Source: Acaudatibacter sp963835495
Lineage (GTDB): Bacteria > Pseudomonadota > Alphaproteobacteria > Caulobacterales > Caulobacteraceae
Direction of reading: 5' to 3'
Length of the DNA: 64,000 bases
Assembly (NCBI GenBank): GCA_963835495.1
Contig: CAWIFQ010000005.1
Span: 868,001 to 932,000 of the forward strand
Shown here piece by piece: positions 54,323-62,722 of this stretch (position 1 is the stretch's first letter; each line of letters starts with the position of its first letter). Under the pieces are notes generated by a model. That model ran no database searches. It was given only the letters and a program-made list of their open reading frames with translations, and was not told the origin of the DNA. A program made the translations under genes and the position numbers.

Positions 54323-55273
54323 TCAGCTCACCTGGCGCGGGACGCCGATCCGGCCTTCGCCGCATTCCAACCCCGCGCGGTCCCAGCCGGCGCGGTCGGC
54401 GGCGGCCTCGTAGGTGGATTGCAGAAAGGCTAGCAGCATCGCGTCCGGGTCGGGCGCGGCGCGGACCGCCCGGTAGGGCAGCAGGAATTCGCCGAGCGCG
54501 GGATCGAAGCGGGCGGCGTCCGGTGAAACCTTCGCGTCGGCGAAGCCGTCCGGGGCGGGATAGGCGTAGGCGTAGAACGAGGGCTCGCCGACGCCGCCGC
54601 CGCCCGGCCAGAATCCGGCGCTGGAGACCTCGTGCGAATAGGCCTCGCGCGCCACCGCGTCCGGCAGATGCGGGACGCCGCCGGGGTGCAGCGGCGCGCG
54701 GCGGCCGGAAAAGCGGGTCACCGCCAGGTCGAAGCTGCCCCAGAAGAAATGGATCGGGCTGACCTTGCCGAGGAAGCGCGAGCGGAAACGCAGGAACACC
54801 CGGTCGATCTGCACCAGCGCGCGCCAGAAGCCGAGGGCGACCGCCGAGTTGTAGGGGCGCGGCGCGACATCCTTCGAGAATGGAACCACCTGCGGCAGCT
54901 CGTTCGGCGTTTCGTCGATCGTCGTCGGCGCGCCGACTGCGGCCAGGGCGTCCATCACCTCCGCGTAGAAGCCGGCGACGCTGCCTGCCGCCAGCGGGAC
55001 GCGGCGCACGTCGCCGCTCGTGGTGCGCACGGCCAGCGCGCCGGTGATGAAATCGAATTCCAGCTCGAGGCCGGTCGCGCCGTTGGGTATCAGCGAAGTG
55101 GTGAGGCCGCGGGCCGAGACGTAGAGTGGCACGTGCCAGGAATGGTTGACCCACGGCGTGCGGGCGAGCCGCACCTTGCCGACCACCTGCGTGAACAGCT
55201 GCAGCGTCTCCGCCGTGGGCTGCAGGGCCGCGAAATCCAGCTCTGGCCAACCGCTCGTCGTCTGGATGGTCAT
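54323..55273 (-). CDS. DUF5996 family protein
   Basis: 316 residues, cytoplasmic. The family N-terminus WPELDFAALQPTAETLQLFTQVVGKVRLA and PWVNHSWHVPLYVSARGLTTS, and the central KVSPIHFFWGSFDLAVTRFSGRRAP, are characteristic of DUF5996, as is the ending LLAFLQSTYEAAADRAGWDR. No enzymatic role is known. ATG 55273 is preferred to an upstream in-frame ATG at 55324 because the family begins close to WPELD. It lies 47 bases after the acetyltransferase-fusion gene on the same strand. Confidence 0.85.
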   Translation of the reverse strand: MTIQTTSGWPELDFAALQPTAETLQLFTQVVGKVRLARTPWVNHSWHVPLYVSARGLTTSLIPNGATGLELEFDFITGALAVRTTSGDVRRVPLAAGSVAGFYAEVMDALAAVGAPTTIDETPNELPQVVPFSKDVAPRPYNSAVALGFWRALVQIDRVFLRFRSRFLGKVSPIHFFWGSFDLAVTRFSGRRAPLHPGGVPHLPDAVAREAYSHEVSSAGFWPGGGGVGEPSFYAYAYPAPDGFADAKVSPDAARFDPALGEFLLPYRAVRAAPDPDAMLLAFLQSTYEAAADRAGWDRAGLECGEGRIGVPRQVS

Positions 55274-55320
55274 CGGCGCACCGCAAACCCTCGCCGGGCG
55301 GCGGTCAAGCCGCGCGCGGC

Positions 55321-57975
55321 TCAACTCATCGCGAGGACGGCGCGCACCAGGGAAGGATCCGACGGATCGGCGGTGCGGACGAAGCCGAGATCGCGCGCCA
55401 GATCGATCATGCGGCCGTTGTCGCAGGCGATGGAGCCCCAGAGCTCACGGTAGCGGCGCGCTCTGGCGTAGTCGATCAGCATCTGCATCAACGCGCGCCC
55501 CAGCCCGCGCCGCTGATGATCGGAGCGCACCAGCAGGGCGAACTCGGCGGTCTCGCCCTCCGGATCGCCAGCCAGGCGCGCGACGCCGAGGATGTCGCCG
55601 CCGGGGTCGATCGCCGCCAGCGCCATCTCGCGGTCGTAGTCGATCTGCGACAGCCGCGCCGCCCACACGTCGGGCAGGCGGGTGAGGCCGCTGCGGAAGC
55701 GCAGGCGCACGTCTTCGGCGTCGGTGCGGGCGACCAGGTCCTGCAGCCGTACGGCGTCGTCCGGCCGCACCGGCCGCAGCTCCAGCGTCTCGCCGCCCAG
55801 TTCCAGCGTGTGCGCCAGCTCGGCCGGGTACGCGCGGATCGCGGTGGGAGGGCGCGGGCCGGCGGCGATGCGGATGCGGGCGTCGAGCGCGATGACGCCG
55901 GCCTCGTCGGCGAGCAGCGGATTGATGTCCAGTTCGGCGATGGCCGGCAGGTCGGCGGCGAGGTCGGCCAGGCGGATCAGCACATCGACAATCGCCGCCT
56001 CGTTGGCGGCCGGCCGGTCGCGGTAGCCAGCGAGCAGCTTGGCGATGCGGGTGCGGCCGATCATGTCGCGCGCCAGGTGCTCGTTCAGCGGCGGCAGGCC
56101 GACGGCGCGGTCGGCCAGCACCTCCACCGCGACGCCGCCGGCGCCGAACAGCACCACCGGGCCGAAGGTCGCGTCGCTGGCGATGCCGGCGATCAGTTCG
56201 TGGGCGCCCGGCTTGCCCGCCATCGCCTGCACCATGAAGCCGTCGAGTCTTGCGCCCGGCGCGGCCTTGGCGACGCGCGCCAGCATCGCCTCGGCGGCGA
56301 CTTCGACCGCGTCGGGCGCCAGACCTAGCGCCACGCCGCCGACGTCGGATTTGTGGGTGATGTCGGGCGACAGGATCTTCAGCGCCACCGCGCCGCCCAG
56401 CCGGCGCGCGACGTCCGCGGCCGCCGCCGGCGTCTTCGCGGTCTCGGTCGCGAGGACCGGCACGCCATAGGCGGCGAGCACGGCCTTGGCGTCGGCGTCC
56501 GACAACAGGGTCAGGCGTTCGCCGAGGGCCTTCGCGACGATCGCCTCGGCGGCGGCGCGGTCGGGGGGCGAGCGACTGACCGGGCCGGGAGCCTGCAGCA
56601 GCAGCTGCCGGTTGCGGGCATGGTCGGCCAGCTGCATGAAGGCGCGCACGGCCTCGTCCGGGGTCTCGTGGGTCGGCACGCGCTCGGCGGCGAAGAGGGC
56701 GCGCGCCTTCGCCGGCGCGGTCTCGCCCAGCCAGGCGGTGAGGATCGCCGGCCGCGGACGGTGGGCGCGCACCACTTTCAGCACCGCCTGGGCCGCCTCG
56801 GTGGAGTCGGTGACCGCGGTCGGGCAGTTGATCGCCAGCACCGCGTCGACGCCGGGATCGGCCAGCACCGCCTCCAGCGCAGCCTCGTAGCGTTCGGGAC
56901 CCGCGTCGCCGATGATGTCGACCGGATCGCCCTTCGACCAGGCCGCCGGCAGCGCCGCGTTCAGCCGGGCCAGCGTCTCGGGCGTGAGCTCGGCGATATG
57001 CCCGCCGCGGGCGTCGAGCGCGTCGACCGCCAGCACGCCGGCGCCGCCGCCGTTGCTGACGATGGCCAGCCGGTCGCCCCGCACCGAGATCCCGGCCGAC
57101 AACGTCGTCACCGCGTCGAACAGCTCGCGCAACTCGGTCACCCGCAGCAGGCCGGCGCGGCGGAAGGCGGCGTCGTAGACCGCGTCGGCCCCGGCCAAGG
57201 CCCCGGTGTGCGACAGCGCCGCCTTGGCCCCGGCGGCGCTGCGGCCGGCCTTGATCACCACCACCGGCTTGGCGCGGCCGGCCGACCTGGCGGCGGACAT
57301 GAACTTGCGCGCGGCGGTGACGCTCTCGACGTAGAGCACGATCGCCGCCGTCGCCTCGTCGAGGGCGAGGAAATCCAGCATGTCGCCGAAGTCGACGTCG
57401 GCCATGTCGCCGAGGGTGACGATGCGCGAGAAGCCGTAGCCGCGCGCGTCGGCCCAATCGAGCGCGGCGGTGGTGACCGCGCCGGACTGGGCGACCAGCG
57501 CCAGGGATCCGGCCTTCGGCGTCAGTTGGGCGAAGCTGGCGTTGAGCCCGGCCGCAGGCGAGATCACGCCGAGGCAGTTGGGTCCGACGATCCGCATCAG
57601 GCTGGGCCGGGCGGCGTCCAGCATCTGCTGGCGCAGGTCGGCGCCGGCGCCGCCGGCTTCGCCGAAGCCCGCCGTGATCACCACCGCGGCGCGGCAGCCC
57701 CTTGTCGCGAGTTCGGCGATCAGCCCCGGCACGCTCGGCGGCGGGGTGGCGATCACCGCCAGTTCCGGCGCGGCTGGCAGGTCGGCCAGGCTTTGATAGC
57801 TGAGCGCCGAGCGGATCGCGCACTCGTGCGGATTGACCGCCATCACCGGACCGGCGAACCCGCTCTCCATCAGGTTGCGCGCCAGCACCGCGCCGATCGA
57901 GCGTGGCGCATTGCTGGCGCCGATCAGGGCGATCGCGCGCGGGGTGAAAAGGGCGTCGAGGTTGCGTGTGGTCAC
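55321..57975 (-). CDS. Acyl-CoA synthetase (NDP-forming)/GNAT acetyltransferase fusion (Pat-like)
   Basis: 884 residues. CoA-binding/succinyl-CoA-synthetase-like region (IALIGASNAPRSIGAVLARNL; IVGPNCLGVISP; VAQSGAVTTAALDWA), an ATP-grasp domain (VALKILSPDITHKSDVGGV; PVVLFGAGGVAVEVL; ELDINPLLAD) and a C-terminal GNAT domain (ELRPVRPDDAVRLQDLV; RRGLGRALMQMLIDYAR). The phosphohistidine position is in ALSHTGALAGA. Proteins of this layout include the Pat/PatZ lysine acetyltransferases that regulate acetyl-CoA synthetase, and ADP-forming acetate-CoA ligases. Which activity survives cannot be read from the sequence. GTG 57975. It lies downstream of the BON protein in the group carrying FNR/FixK-like boxes. 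Confidence 0.9.
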   Translation of the reverse strand: MTTRNLDALFTPRAIALIGASNAPRSIGAVLARNLMESGFAGPVMAVNPHECAIRSALSYQSLADLPAAPELAVIATPPPSVPGLIAELATRGCRAAVVITAGFGEAGGAGADLRQQMLDAARPSLMRIVGPNCLGVISPAAGLNASFAQLTPKAGSLALVAQSGAVTTAALDWADARGYGFSRIVTLGDMADVDFGDMLDFLALDEATAAIVLYVESVTAARKFMSAARSAGRAKPVVVIKAGRSAAGAKAALSHTGALAGADAVYDAAFRRAGLLRVTELRELFDAVTTLSAGISVRGDRLAIVSNGGGAGVLAVDALDARGGHIAELTPETLARLNAALPAAWSKGDPVDIIGDAGPERYEAALEAVLADPGVDAVLAINCPTAVTDSTEAAQAVLKVVRAHRPRPAILTAWLGETAPAKARALFAAERVPTHETPDEAVRAFMQLADHARNRQLLLQAPGPVSRSPPDRAAAEAIVAKALGERLTLLSDADAKAVLAAYGVPVLATETAKTPAAAADVARRLGGAVALKILSPDITHKSDVGGVALGLAPDAVEVAAEAMLARVAKAAPGARLDGFMVQAMAGKPGAHELIAGIASDATFGPVVLFGAGGVAVEVLADRAVGLPPLNEHLARDMIGRTRIAKLLAGYRDRPAANEAAIVDVLIRLADLAADLPAIAELDINPLLADEAGVIALDARIRIAAGPRPPTAIRAYPAELAHTLELGGETLELRPVRPDDAVRLQDLVARTDAEDVRLRFRSGLTRLPDVWAARLSQIDYDREMALAAIDPGGDILGVARLAGDPEGETAEFALLVRSDHQRRGLGRALMQMLIDYARARRYRELWGSIACDNGRMIDLARDLGFVRTADPSDPSLVRAVLAMS

Positions 57976-58008
57976 GGCCGGGCTCCAGCGCTCACGGCCA
58001 TGAGTTTA

Positions 58009-58230
58009 TCAGGCCACGACGAGTTCGTTGGTCACATCGGTGACGCCCGGCTCGGCCCACGCCGCCGCGGCCGCCATCTTGCGCTCGCGCTCTGAGCGGA
58101 CCGTGCCCAGCAGCGTCACGGCGCCGCCGCCGTAGATTCGCACGGTGATGGTCTGCGGGTCGAAGAACCACGAATGCCCCAGCGCGTGGATGATGTCGTC
58201 ACTGACGAGCTCTGCGTCGACTTCCGGCAT
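58009..58230 (-). CDS. BON-domain protein
   Basis: A 73-residue single BON domain (VSDDIIHALGHSWFFDPQTITVRIYGGGAVTLLGTVRSERERKMA and PGVTDVTNELVV). BON domains bind membranes or lipids and are found in osmotic-stress periplasmic proteins; this one has no signal peptide, so it is probably cytoplasmic. ATG 58230 follows AGGAGAG. It precedes the acetyltransferase fusion by 33 bases and follows a remnant dehydrogenase. Similar small BON proteins accompany universal stress proteins in low-oxygen clusters of proteobacteria. Confidence 0.8.
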   Translation of the reverse strand: MPEVDAELVSDDIIHALGHSWFFDPQTITVRIYGGGAVTLLGTVRSERERKMAAAAAWAEPGVTDVTNELVVA

Positions 58231-58303
58231 TTCGATCTCTCCTGCGACGCCGGCCATCCGGCGCGCGGCCCCAGCCTAGGCGGCGACTGTGACGGCCGGC
58301 GCC

Positions 58304-58444
58304 TCAGCGCGCCGTATGGCCGCCGTCGACGACCCGCTCCGAGCCGGTGACGAACTTGGCCTCGTCGGAAGCCAGGTAGACAGCGCCGAGGATGGCGACC
58401 GCGGCCCCGGTGACGATCGCCGCCTTGTTCTTCAGTCTGTCCAT
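58304..58444 (-). pseudogene. Short-chain dehydrogenase remnant with large internal deletion
   Basis: The 46-residue open frame joins the first strand of an SDR (MDRLKNKAAIVTGAA, start of the TGxxxGxG site) directly to the extreme C-terminus of an SDR (VYLASDEAKFVTGSERVVDGGHTAR). About 200 residues containing the rest of the cofactor site, the catalytic Ser-Tyr-Lys and the substrate region are missing, and the junction keeps the frame. The product cannot be an enzyme. A clean in-frame deletion of a once functional gene is the simplest reading. Start ATG 58444; an FNR/FixK-like box lies 58 bases upstream. Confidence 0.7.
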
Positions 58445-58501
58445 GGCCGCGCCCTTTGCTGACTGCGCGCCGGTACATGGCCGCGCGCCGGTCCAGCCGC
58501 C

Positions 58502-58515
58502 TTGATCGAGGTCAA
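58502..58515 (-). promoter_or_regulatory. FNR/FixK-like box before the SDR remnant and BON genes
   Basis: TTGATCGAGGTCAA matches TTGAT-N4-ATCAA at nine of ten positions. It is 58 bases before the ATG of the SDR remnant and oriented to drive remnant, BON and acetyltransferase genes under low oxygen. Confidence 0.55.
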
Positions 58516-58545
58516 CGCTGCCGTCGCGTGCGGCCCTACCCGCCG

Positions 58546-59538
58546 TCAGGGGATCAGCACGGCCGCGCCGGTGAAAGCGCCCGCCCTGAGGTCGGCCAGC
58601 GCGCGGTTCGCTTCGGCGAGCGGGTAGGTGGTGATCTGCGCCCGAACGCCGGCTTCGGCGGCCAAGGGCAGGTAGTGGCGGCCGTCCTCCCGGGTCAGAT
58701 TGGCCACCGACACCAGGCGCCGCTCCTCCCACAGGATGGAATAGGGAAACGCGGGGATGTCGCTCATGTGGATGCCGCCGCAGACCACGACGCCGCCCTT
58801 GCGCACCGCCCGCAGCGCGGCCGGCACCAGCTCCCCGGCCGGGGCGAAGATGATCGCCGCGTCCAGCTCGTCGGGCGGGGTTTCGTCCGAGCCGCCGGCC
58901 CAGACGCAGCCGACCTCCCTGGCCAGGCCCTGCGCCGCGGCGTCGCCGTCGCGCGTGAAGGCGTAGACCTGCTGGCCCTTCCAGGTCGCGAGCTGCGCCA
59001 GCAGGTGGGCGGCGGCGCCGAAGCCATACAGGCCGAGCCGGCTGACCGGGCGGCCCTCGCACGCCTTGACCCATGAGCGGTAGCCGATCAGGCCGGCGCA
59101 CATCAGCGGCGCGGCCTCGGCGGCCGAGTAGGCGTCCGGGATCGGGAAACAGAAGTCGGCGCGCACGATCACCGCATCGGCGTAGCCGCCGTCGAGGGTC
59201 CAGCCGTTGAAGCCGGGAGTGTCGCAGAGGTTTTCCTCGCCGGAGAGGCAGTAGCGGCAGTGGCCGCAGGTCTGGCCGAGCCAACCCGCGCCGAGGCGCT
59301 GGCCGATCAGGCTCTCCGAGACCCCCGCGCCGACCGCCTCGACCGTACCGACGATCTCGTGCCCGGGGACGATGGACGGCCGCAGCATCTCCAGCTCGCC
59401 GTCGACCACGTGCAGGTCGGTGCGGCAGACGCCGCACGCCTGGACTCTCAGGCGCAATTGGCCAAGCCCTGGTTCGGGCAGCGGCCGGCTCTCGGCGACG
59501 AGCGGCGTCTTCGGCTGCCTGAGCGCCATCGCGAACAT
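58546..59538 (-). CDS. Zinc-dependent alcohol dehydrogenase (AdhP-like)
   Basis: 330 residues of the zinc MDR superfamily. Catalytic zinc ligands Cys in QACGVCRTDLHVVDG and His-Glu in VPGHEIVGTVEAVG; the structural zinc loop has four Cys (CGHCRYCLSGEENLC). The Rossmann fold (LGLYGFGAAAHLLAQLATWKG) follows; it lacks the usual second Gly of GxGxxG, reading GFGAAA, a common variant in this subgroup. ATG 59538 has GGAG eight bases upstream. Its gene follows the universal stress gene by 56 bases on the same strand and its stop precedes the remnant dehydrogenase, so it is probably part of the low-oxygen group. Confidence 0.92.
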   Translation of the reverse strand: MFAMALRQPKTPLVAESRPLPEPGLGQLRLRVQACGVCRTDLHVVDGELEMLRPSIVPGHEIVGTVEAVGAGVSESLIGQRLGAGWLGQTCGHCRYCLSGEENLCDTPGFNGWTLDGGYADAVIVRADFCFPIPDAYSAAEAAPLMCAGLIGYRSWVKACEGRPVSRLGLYGFGAAAHLLAQLATWKGQQVYAFTRDGDAAAQGLAREVGCVWAGGSDETPPDELDAAIIFAPAGELVPAALRAVRKGGVVVCGGIHMSDIPAFPYSILWEERRLVSVANLTREDGRHYLPLAAEAGVRAQITTYPLAEANRALADLRAGAFTGAAVLIP

Positions 59539-59594
59539 CGAACCAGCTCCATGCCGGCCGCCGGGGCTGGGCCGACGATGACTAGATAGGCCCG

Positions 59595-60422
59595 CTAGTG
59601 GCTCAGCAGCAGGTAGGCTTGATCCTGCGCCAGCAGATCGGCGGTGACGCCACCGAACACCCACTCGCCCAGGCGCGAATGGCCATAGGCGCCGCAGACG
59701 ATCAGGTCGGCGCCCTCGAGGCTGGCCTGGCGCAGGATATGGTAGCCCTGCGGATGCTTTTCCTGCGCGACTTTCGCCTCGGCGGTGATCCCGCGCCGGC
59801 GCAGGGCGCGCACCACATCGTCGACCTCGTGCAGCGCCGGCTCAAGGTCGGCGTCGGGGCAGACCGCCAGCACCACCACGCGGTCGGCCTGCTCGAAGAA
59901 CGGCAGCGCGTCCGACAGGGCCCGGCGCGCCTCGCGGGTGTCCTTCCAGGCCAGCAGCACCTGTTTGGCTGAGAGCGGCGGCGCGCTCGGCGGCGCGACC
60001 AGCACCGGGCGGCCCGAGGTGATGGCGAGTTCCGCGGCCGAGCAATGTATGTAGGGGTCGTGCATCTTGCGCGGCGCGCCGCCCGCCACGATCAGGTCGG
60101 CGGCGCGCGAGGCGGCGGCCACGGCCGGCGCGGGCAGCTGCACGCCGCAGGCGAAGCCGCGGTTTTCGCCGAACGCGGCGGTCGCCGCCTTGAACATGCC
60201 GCGCGCGCTCTTGAGCCGGCCTTCGATGATCTCGCGCATAGCGCCCATCCAGTCGGCCCCGGCGCTGTAGTAGCCGCTATCGAGCGCCAGCGGCGGGATC
60301 ATCTCGGCGGCGACGCCGATCAGGGCGGCGTTGAACCGCTGGGCGATCGCGACGGCGCAGTCCAGCCGCGGCGCAGCTTCGGGATCGGGTTGGACGTGGG
60401 TCAGCACGGCGGCGTAGGTCAT
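59595..60422 (-). CDS. Universal stress protein, tandem-domain
   Basis: 275 residues with two Usp-like halves: an N-terminal degenerate half (YAAVLTHVQPDPEAAPRLDCAVAIAQRFNAAL; DLIVAGGAP) and a C-terminal half with the Usp nucleotide motif GADLIVCGAYGHSRLGEWVFGGVT (G-x2-G-x9-GS-like). It is a cytoplasmic stress protein, likely ATP/nucleotide-binding. ATG 60422. An FNR/FixK-like box lies 70 bases upstream. It heads a probable operon with the alcohol dehydrogenase. Confidence 0.88.
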   Translation of the reverse strand: MTYAAVLTHVQPDPEAAPRLDCAVAIAQRFNAALIGVAAEMIPPLALDSGYYSAGADWMGAMREIIEGRLKSARGMFKAATAAFGENRGFACGVQLPAPAVAAASRAADLIVAGGAPRKMHDPYIHCSAAELAITSGRPVLVAPPSAPPLSAKQVLLAWKDTREARRALSDALPFFEQADRVVVLAVCPDADLEPALHEVDDVVRALRRRGITAEAKVAQEKHPQGYHILRQASLEGADLIVCGAYGHSRLGEWVFGGVTADLLAQDQAYLLLSH

Positions 60423-60491
60423 CGCAAAAGTTCTCGATCTGGAGCGGACTCCCGGCCGCTGAGTTCCTAGTCGGGACCTCCCCGGCTCGCC

Positions 60492-60505
60492 TTGAGGCAG
60501 ATCAA
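60492..60505 (-). promoter_or_regulatory. FNR/FixK-like box upstream of the universal stress gene
   Basis: TTGAGGCAGATCAA differs from TTGAT-N4-ATCAA at one position. Centred about 76 bases before the usp start and 108 before msrA; the first is the more plausible target. Confidence 0.5.
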
Positions 60506-60606
60506 GACGCCGTCCGCCGCCCCGGGGGCTCGAGCGGCGTACAAGCGGTGTAACCTCGCGCCCGCCAGCCGCGTACTTGGTGGCAGATACGATCCTGGAG
60601 CTTTCG

Positions 60607-61368
60607 ATGGCCCGTCTTCCCCAGCTTTCCCGCCCGAAACTTTCCCCCATTGGCGGGGCGATCCGGCTGACGCTGATGGCGGGCGTGGCGGCCGCGGCGC
60701 TGGCGGGATTCGTCTTCGTCCGCGGCGCTGTCGGACCGTCCGCAGCGGAAGCGGCGCCGCTCGCCGTGCCCGTGGCGGCCTATGACACGCCGGCGGCGGG
60801 CGCGACGACGGAGACCGCGGTGCTGTCCGGCGGCTGCTTCTGGGGCATGCAGGGCGTGTTCGAGCACGTGAAGGGGGTCAAGCAGGTGCTGGCCGGCTAT
60901 GCCGGCGGCATGGCGGCGACGGCCCAGTACGAGCTGGTCTCGACCGGCACGACCGGTCACGCGGAATCGATCAAGGTGGTGTTCGATCCGGCTCAGGTCT
61001 CCTATGGCCAGATCCTGCGCATCTTCTTCTCGGTGGCCACCGACCCGACCCAGGTCGGCGGGCAGTATCCCGATCAGGGCTCGCAGTATCGCTCGGAGAT
61101 CTGGTTCACCAGCGAGGCGCAGAAGACCGTCGCCCAGCGCTACATCGCCCAGCTGAACGCCGAGCACGCCTTCAGGCAGCCGATCGCGACGCGGGTCGAC
61201 CCACTCTCCGGCTTCTATCTGGCCGAGGGCTATCACCAGGACTACCTCGTGCATCACCCCGACAGCCCCTACATCGCCACCTACGACCTGCCGAAGGTGG
61301 CGGCGCTGAAGCGGGTCTTCCCGCTCAGCTACGTCTCCGCGCCGGTGCTGACGGTGGCTTCGCGCTAG
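60607..61368 (+). CDS. msrA: Peptide methionine sulfoxide reductase MsrA, exported or membrane-anchored
   Basis: 253 residues. An N-terminal hydrophobic segment (LTLMAGVAAAALAGFVFVRG) should direct or anchor it to the periplasm. MsrA core: GGCFWGMQGVFEHVKGV with the catalytic Cys, GYAGGMAATAQYELVSTGTTGHAESIKVVFDP, and YPDQGSQYRSEIWFTSEAQ. The resolving C-terminal Cys pattern is not obvious, so recycling may use one Cys. ATG 60607 follows GGAG with a seven-base spacer. It repairs oxidised Met-S-sulfoxide in envelope proteins. Confidence 0.92.
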   Translation: MARLPQLSRPKLSPIGGAIRLTLMAGVAAAALAGFVFVRGAVGPSAAEAAPLAVPVAAYDTPAAGATTETAVLSGGCFWGMQGVFEHVKGVKQVLAGYAGGMAATAQYELVSTGTTGHAESIKVVFDPAQVSYGQILRIFFSVATDPTQVGGQYPDQGSQYRSEIWFTSEAQKTVAQRYIAQLNAEHAFRQPIATRVDPLSGFYLAEGYHQDYLVHHPDSPYIATYDLPKVAALKRVFPLSYVSAPVLTVASR

Positions 61369-61416
61369 GGGAGCGGGCGAGCCACCAATCACCTCCTCGG
61401 AGGACTACCCCAAGAC

Positions 61417-61515
61417 GTCATGGCCGGGCTTGTCCCGGCCATCCATGCTCGCGGCGTCCTAGTGGCGACCATGGATCGCCGGCATTCCGCGCTTCGCGCT
61501 CCAGCCGCGATGACG
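61417..61515. repeat. Intergenic repeat, family D, copy 2
   Basis: GTCATGGCCGGGCTTGTCCCGGCCATCCATG at one end, CGCCGGCATTCCGCGC...GCGATGAC at the other, between msrA and a small membrane-protein gene. Shares its start with the copies at 23280 and (inverted) 63855. Confidence 0.7.
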
Positions 61516-61546
61516 TGCATGGGAGGGATGTTCCAGTGACTAGCCT

Positions 61547-61696
61547 CTAGATCCCGTAGGCCTTGAGCGCCGCGACGACCGCGACCATCAGCACGACGTA
61601 GGTGGCGATGCAGCCGCCAAGGAACAGGCGGTCGAGCATCCGGGCGCGAGCGACGGCGGCGCGCAGATCGGCGTGTTGGCCGTTGCGGTCGGACAT
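61547..61696 (-). CDS. Small single-pass membrane protein, 49 residues
   Basis: Begins MSDRNGQHADLRAAVARARM and continues DRLFLGGCIATYVVLMVAVVAALKAYGI with one hydrophobic helix. Start ATG 61696 has AAGGGAC upstream. Its sequence composition and clear helix make it a believable gene, but I do not recognise a family. It lies divergent from the dienelactone hydrolase gene. Confidence 0.55.
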   Translation of the reverse strand: MSDRNGQHADLRAAVARARMLDRLFLGGCIATYVVLMVAVVAALKAYGI

Positions 61697-61862
61697 GCGG
61701 CGGGTCCCTTCCTGCCTGCAGGGCTTGATCTTGGGTAGACCGCCAAGCTCTCCGCGCGGTTGCCGCTCTGTAATCAGGTGGCCCGCCCGCGAGGCTTGTT
61801 CGCGCTCTCACGCGAATGTGCTAGCGGCCAAGCTGGTTGAAGATCACGCAGGGACGCCCCGC

Positions 61863-62690
61863 ATGGCCGCCGACGACAGCCTGGACGCCTTCGAGCGGTT
61901 CGAGTTCACCGATCCGGCCGGGCGATGGACGCGGCCGGTCTATCGCCGCGGAACCGGCCCGGCGGTGATCGTCATCCACGAGATGCCTGGCCTGCACCCG
62001 CTGGTGCTGCGCTTCGCCTCCCGCGTCGCCGCCGCCGGCATGACCGTCTACTGCCCGCACCTGTTCGGCGAGGCCGGCAAGCAGATCCGGCCGCTCAATG
62101 CGCTGGGAACCATGGTCAAGGGCATCTGCATCCGCCGCGAGTTCGACGTCTGGTCGACCGACCGCTCCAGCCCGATCGTCGACTGGCTGCGGGCGCTGGC
62201 GAAGCAGGCGCATGCCGAGTGCGGCGGGCGCGGCGTCGGCGCGGTCGGCATGTGCTTCACCGGCAATTTCGCCCTGGCGATGATGACCGAGCCGGCGGTG
62301 GTGGCGCCGGTGCTTTCGCAGCCGTCGCTGCCGTTGCCGATGGGGCCCGGCAAGGCGAAGCGCGGCGCGGCGATCGGGGTCTCGCCGGCGGAGATCAAAT
62401 GCGCCCGCCAGCGGATGGAGGACGAGGACCTGACCATGCTCGGCCTGCGCTTCGAGGGCGACAGCTATGTGCCGCCGGAGCGCTTCGCGGCCATGAGCGC
62501 GGCGCTGGGGCCGCGGTTCGAGCCGGTCGTGCTGGACCCGAAGGACGCCGCGCCGAACCAGATGATGGCCATGCCCCACTCGGTGCTGACCATCCACCTC
62601 AAGGACGACGACCCGGACGGGCCGACCAAACAGGTCGAGCAGCGGGTGATCGCGTTCTTCAAGGCGCGCACGGCGGCGCCGGCGCCTTGA
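61863..62690 (+). CDS. Dienelactone hydrolase family protein
   Basis: 275 residues of the alpha/beta-hydrolase DLH family. The catalytic Cys lies in VGAVGMCFTGNFALAM (G-x-C-x-G), the conserved Glu in VIVIHEMPGLHPLVL, and the catalytic His probably in MPHSVLTIHLKDDD. DLH enzymes hydrolyse dienelactones in chloroaromatic degradation, but many family members have other or unknown substrates. ATG 61863 is chosen because the family begins close to this point; the AGGGAC upstream is a weak ribosome site. No pathway partner is adjacent. Confidence 0.88.
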   Translation: MAADDSLDAFERFEFTDPAGRWTRPVYRRGTGPAVIVIHEMPGLHPLVLRFASRVAAAGMTVYCPHLFGEAGKQIRPLNALGTMVKGICIRREFDVWSTDRSSPIVDWLRALAKQAHAECGGRGVGAVGMCFTGNFALAMMTEPAVVAPVLSQPSLPLPMGPGKAKRGAAIGVSPAEIKCARQRMEDEDLTMLGLRFEGDSYVPPERFAAMSAALGPRFEPVVLDPKDAAPNQMMAMPHSVLTIHLKDDDPDGPTKQVEQRVIAFFKARTAAPAP

Positions 62691-62722
62691 GCCGGCCACG
62701 CGGGCGGGGCAGAAGGCCGGCG

